The translations under genes were made by a program, and so were the position numbers. The notes under the pieces are model-generated. The model ran no database searches. It was not told where the DNA came from and worked only from the letters and a program-made list of their open reading frames with translations. From positions 1-64,000 of the forward strand of contig NZ_NCSM01000076.1 of NCBI RefSeq assembly GCF_002224125.1: a stretch of DNA of 64,000 nt, given 5' to 3'. Below, one piece after another: positions 61,088-64,000 of the stretch (position 1 is the first letter of the stretch; every line of letters starts with the position of its first letter). This DNA comes from Streptomyces sp. NBS 14/10. GTDB lineage: Bacteria > Actinomycetota > Actinomycetes > Streptomycetales > Streptomycetaceae.

Positions 61088-62353
61088 TCAGTACTCGGTG
61101 GGCCGCCCTTCGGGCGGAATGACCAAGGCCAGGCCCACGCGCTCGCCCTCCACCTTGCCCTTGCGGCGGTACGGTTCCGTCCGCGTGGTGAATCCGTAGG
61201 TGGCCAGCGCCTGCCCGGGGTTCGACAGGTCCGGGCCACAGATGATCACCTTTGAGCGCACATCGAACGCCATCGCCTCCGTGACGAGCTCCTGGCTGGG
61301 CTCGTCGGACTCGATGTACGCCACGAACTCCCCCCTGGCCTTGAGCGAGTAGCGTACCGACCGCACATGGTGACCTTGACCACGCAGATGCGCGTACATC
61401 AGATACTCGTTCTGGAAGCTCATCAGGGTCAGACCCGAGGTGGCCCCCGCCACGATGGTGGGAAACGGCGCCCCGGGCAGGGCGGTGACCTTGCCGACGG
61501 TCATCACATTGCTGCGCCGGGCCTCCGCGTAATAGCCCTTGAACTCGCCGAACGGCCCCTCGACTTCGTCCCTGGCCAGGACGTGTCCCTCGATGACATG
61601 GGTGGCGTCGTCCGGCACCGGAGGGCTGCCGCCGAGCCCGAGCGGGCGCCCCAGCAGTCGGGAGGCGATCTCGTAGTCGTCGCCCTCGGCGGGCAACCGT
61701 GAGGCCGCCACCACACAGATGGCCGGATCCGCGCCCAGGAACACGGAGATGGGCATCGGCTGCCCGGTCTCCAGCCAGGCCAGCAGATTGCGGTGGCCGT
61801 CGGTGCGCGGGTCCAGGAAGATCCGGACCTCGTCGGGCGCGACCACCTGGATCCGGTAGAAGCCGAGGTTGACGCCGCTGCCGTCGGGCCGGGTGGTCAC
61901 CCCCACGCCCGCGGTGATGTACGGGCCGGCGTCGCCGGGGCGGTGCTGGAGGATCGGCAGGGCGTACAGCAGATCGCCCAACTCCTCGCGCAGACCGCCC
62001 CCTTGGGCCGCGCGCAGGGGGTGTGCGGGGCCCGCCAGCCGGTCGGACATCTCCGCCAGGCGCTTCTCCTCGGTGGTGCCCAGCGCGGCGAGCAGCACCG
62101 CCCGGGGATACGGGTGGCCGAGCACCCGGCCGCCCGGGCGCTCCACGACGTTTGTGAACACCGTCGTCGGACGCGTCCCCAGCGCCTGTTCGAACTCCGC
62201 GAGGGTGCGCGCCACCTCCACCCGGCTGCTGAGCGGGGCGTCACAGGTGTACAGGTCCACCGCGTCGTAACAGGCGGGGAGGGACAGCTCGGCCGCGCTG
62301 TCCACCGGGACGAGACCGCGGCCGGGCAGTCCCCGCGGCCCGCCGGCCGTCAT
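61088..62353 (-). CDS. tubF: UbiD-family decarboxylase, TubF-like
   Basis: A 421-residue prenylated-FMN-dependent decarboxylase. Cofactor and metal contacts include Asn162 and Arg167 in NLGFYRIQV. The EGPFGEFKGYY motif supplies Glu265 and Glu270, completing the Glu-Arg-Glu triad with the usual spacing. It is slightly shorter than most UbiD proteins (about 450-500). In the deazapurine pathway a UbiD enzyme would remove the 7-carboxylate that comes from 7-carboxy-7-deazaguanine. The start at 62353 overlaps the phosphoribosyltransferase stop by four bases. No UbiX gene for the cofactor is in the window. The symbol tubF is assigned by position and expected chemistry, less firmly than its neighbours. 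Confidence 0.88.
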   Translation of the reverse strand: MTAGGPRGLPGRGLVPVDSAAELSLPACYDAVDLYTCDAPLSSRVEVARTLAEFEQALGTRPTTVFTNVVERPGGRVLGHPYPRAVLLAALGTTEEKRLAEMSDRLAGPAHPLRAAQGGGLREELGDLLYALPILQHRPGDAGPYITAGVGVTTRPDGSGVNLGFYRIQVVAPDEVRIFLDPRTDGHRNLLAWLETGQPMPISVFLGADPAICVVAASRLPAEGDDYEIASRLLGRPLGLGGSPPVPDDATHVIEGHVLARDEVEGPFGEFKGYYAEARRSNVMTVGKVTALPGAPFPTIVAGATSGLTLMSFQNEYLMYAHLRGQGHHVRSVRYSLKARGEFVAYIESDEPSQELVTEAMAFDVRSKVIICGPDLSNPGQALATYGFTTRTEPYRRKGKVEGERVGLALVIPPEGRPTEY

Positions 62354-62937
62354 GGGCGCGCCTCCCGTGCGGTGGCGGGGAACGGCCGGCAGTCCGCGGT
62401 GGACTCCCGGTCGGTCTCCCACGGGAAGACGATCCAGTCGTCGATCACCGCGGGACAGTAGTCGGGCACATAGCCCGACTGGTGGTTGCGGACCACCGAG
62501 ACGAAGCGCACATTGGTCCGGGCCACCCCGGCGTCCGCCAGATAGGCCAGCACCACTTCGGCCGTGGAGCCGGTGCCGACGATGTCGTCCACCACCAGCA
62601 CCCGGTCTCCCGGGCCCAGCGCGGGCGGTGTGCCCATGTCGATGACCGGCGCCTGTTTCGCGACGTAACGGGTGTCGTCCGCGGTCCTGCGCACGCGGAT
62701 GGTGTGCTGGACGGGCACATCGAGGGCGCAGGTGAGAAAGCCGGCCGGGGTGAGCCCGCCACGGGCCACCGCCAGCACCGCGTCCGGCCGGAAGTCCTCG
62801 TCCCGGAGCTGCGCGGCGATGTCCCCGACCAGCTCCCCGAAGGAGACCCAGTCCAGGAGGTAGGGCCCCTGCCGGGACCACATACCGGGCTGCTCACCGG
62901 CCACCGTGGGGCGCGCCGTGGCGCCGGAGTCAGTCAT
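62350..62937 (-). CDS. tubE: Phosphoribosyltransferase, TubE-like
   Basis: A 195-residue type I phosphoribosyltransferase. The PRPP-binding loop is VLVVDDIVGTGST (about 113-125), and AVARGGLTPAG is the pyrophosphate loop region. TubE of S. tubercidicus joins PRPP to 7-carboxy-7-deazaguanine to form the deazapurine nucleotide, and this protein is the natural counterpart. The start at 62937 overlaps the GMP reductase-like gene by eight bases and is preceded by GGTGGG; an earlier ATG at 62958 is possible. Xanthine/guanine salvage is the alternative, but the UbiD and reductase neighbours argue for the nucleoside pathway. Confidence 0.88.
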   Translation of the reverse strand: MTDSGATARPTVAGEQPGMWSRQGPYLLDWVSFGELVGDIAAQLRDEDFRPDAVLAVARGGLTPAGFLTCALDVPVQHTIRVRRTADDTRYVAKQAPVIDMGTPPALGPGDRVLVVDDIVGTGSTAEVVLAYLADAGVARTNVRFVSVVRNHQSGYVPDYCPAVIDDWIVFPWETDRESTADCRPFPATAREARP

Positions 62938-64000
62938 TGCCCACCGCCCGGGTGACATGGTCGATATCGATCTGCTCCGAGCGCTCGCGTGCGTGCGGAC
63001 GGTTCTCCGCCCGGCCCGCGGAGGTGACCCGGATGAACTCGGCGCGCTCCCGGAATCCGGTCACGTCCCGCGCCCCCGAATAGCTCATCGCCGACTGCAC
63101 CCCGCCCATGAGCTGGCGCAGCGTTCTGGCCAGCGGGCCGGTGGCGGGGAAGGTCGCCTCGGTGCCCTCCGGCACATAGTCGTCGACCTCCTCCCGGGTG
63201 ATCTTCTCGCCGGACGCATGGCGCAGCGTCAGCTTCATGCCCAGGGAGACGAACCCGTTGCTGACCTTGTACGAGCGTCCGTCCCGGGTCACCGGGCTGG
63301 CCGCGCTCTCATCGGCCCCCGCCAGCGCGGAGCCCAGCATGACCGCGTGTGCCCCGGCCGCCAGCGACTTGGCGATATCGCCCGACTGCCGGATGCCGCC
63401 GTCCGCGATCACCCGCACCCCGCGCTCGGCCGCCGCGGCGGCGCAGTCCATGACCGCGGTGAGCTGGGGGACCCCGGTCCCGGCCACCAGCCGCGTCGTA
63501 CACACTCCGCCGGGGCCGATGCCCACCTTCACCACATCGGCGCCGGCCTCCGCGAGGTCTGTGACCCCCGCGGCCGTCGCCACGTTTCCCGCGGCCAGCG
63601 GCAGTCGCGGGTAGGCGGCCCGCAGCTTCGCCACCGCGTCGATCACCTGGTCGCTGTGGCCGTGGGCCACGTCCACGAAGAGGATGTCCACGGCGTGTTC
63701 GACCAGGCGCTCGGCGCGTTCCCGCCAGTCGCCCGAGACGCCCACCGCGGCGCCGACCAGCAGTCGGCCGTCGGCGGCGAGGGTCGCCCGGTCAGCCGAA
63801 CCCTCCTCCGGCCGGTGGGCCTTGACCGTGTCCAGGTGCTCCAGCTGCTGCTCCACCGTCTGCATGCGGTGGAGCACGCCCAGGCCACCGTTCAACGCCA
63901 TGGCCACGGCCATCCGGTCGCCCGTGCACCACTGGGTGTTCGCCGAGATGACGGGCGTGCGCAGGACGACGCCCGGCAGCAGCTCCGAGGCGGTGTCGGC
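62930..64000 (-). CDS. tubD: GMP reductase/IMP dehydrogenase-like enzyme, TubD-like (partial)
   Basis: The C-terminal 356 residues of an IMPDH/GMPR-family barrel enzyme; the frame is open to the right edge, so its start lies beyond base 64000. Visible motifs are [18 protein letters not shown], the catalytic-cysteine loop [11 protein letters not shown], the phosphate-binding IADGGI and [10 protein letters not shown]. In tubercidin biosynthesis TubD is an NADPH-dependent reductase that removes the 2-amino group reductively, as GMP reductase does. It leads a coupled operon with the phosphoribosyltransferase, UbiD and Nudix genes. Housekeeping GuaB1-type GMP reductase is the alternative, but the operon context is against it. 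Confidence 0.88.
   Translation of the reverse strand, partial: ADTASELLPGVVLRTPVISANTQWCTGDRMAVAMALNGGLGVLHRMQTVEQQLEHLDTVKAHRPEEGSADRATLAADGRLLVGAAVGVSGDWRERAERLVEHAVDILFVDVAHGHSDQVIDAVAKLRAAYPRLPLAAGNVATAAGVTDLAEAGADVVKVGIGPGGVCTTRLVAGTGVPQLTAVMDCAAAAAERGVRVIADGGIRQSGDIAKSLAAGAHAVMLGSALAGADESAASPVTRDGRSYKVSNGFVSLGMKLTLRHASGEKITREEVDDYVPEGTEATFPATGPLARTLRQLMGGVQSAMSYSGARDVTGFRERAEFIRVTSAGRAENRPHARERSEQIDIDHVTRAVGND

Noticed and set aside
1..64000. CRISPR arrays, insertion sequences, attachment sites, tRNA and rRNA genes
   Set aside because: No regularly spaced repeats, transposase-like proteins, terminal repeats or RNA-gene signatures were seen by reading; none is claimed.

Overview
The window is about 73% GC by eye, with G/C-ending codons, actinobacterial lipoprotein and Tat signals, LacI-controlled sugar ABC operons and modular polyketide synthase sequence. 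It is a Streptomyces chromosome segment. The right-hand gene set resembles the tubercidin cluster of S. tubercidicus, so a tubercidin-type producer is a reasonable guess at the host. No rRNA, tRNA, CRISPR array or insertion sequence was recognised. No gene-free stretch exceeds 300 bases; the longest gaps (about 2119-2369, 26998-27289 and 54336-54544) hold divergent promoters, operators or terminators.

1-10 kb: two tandem LacI regulators diverge from an operon for oligosaccharide uptake and breakdown: GH3 glycosidase, binding protein, two permeases and GH42 beta-galactosidase, with CCGCAA/TTGCGG operator-like half sites between them. 10-17.6 kb: a cytochrome P450, a small lipoprotein and a wrecked type I polyketide synthase. 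In the latter a CoA-ligase loading domain is joined out of frame to a truncated AT followed by DH-KR-ACP-TE, with no ketosynthase left. 17.7-25.2 kb: a tightly coupled five-gene module (SWIM protein, DUF5691-like, VWA, MoxR ATPase, DUF5682-like) resembling E. coli yehLMPQ.

25.3-32.1 kb: an IlvD/Edd dehydratase diverges from a second sugar ABC operon ending in a GH43 xylosidase/arabinofuranosidase. Two identical CGAAAGTTTCG palindromes lie between them, pointing to xylan or arabinan use. 32.1-38 kb: TetR with a divergent DMT transporter around GTATCGATAC palindromes, a GH113-like lipoprotein, and an NMT1/Ssu-type ABC importer. 38-43 kb: a secreted protein, a SAM methyltransferase, a Tat-exported GH95-like glycosidase, and a frameshifted mdcB (citG-like) gene. 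43-49.7 kb: an MHS-family transporter and a hexuronate-type operon (LacI, D-2-hydroxyacid dehydrogenase, ManD/RspA-type dehydratase, fructuronate/mannitol-type reductase).

49.7-57.4 kb: mixed genes: a membrane protein, a second P450, a PL9-like beta-helix lyase, a small coiled-coil protein, an aminoglycoside phosphotransferase-like kinase, a MarR/NmrA divergent pair and an MFS transporter. 57.4 kb to the right edge: HAD phosphatase, MFS exporter, PfkB kinase, Nudix hydrolase, UbiD decarboxylase, phosphoribosyltransferase and a GMP-reductase-like enzyme that runs off the window. Together these match the late steps of 7-deazapurine nucleoside (tubercidin) biosynthesis. The early genes that make 7-carboxy-7-deazaguanine would lie beyond base 64000.
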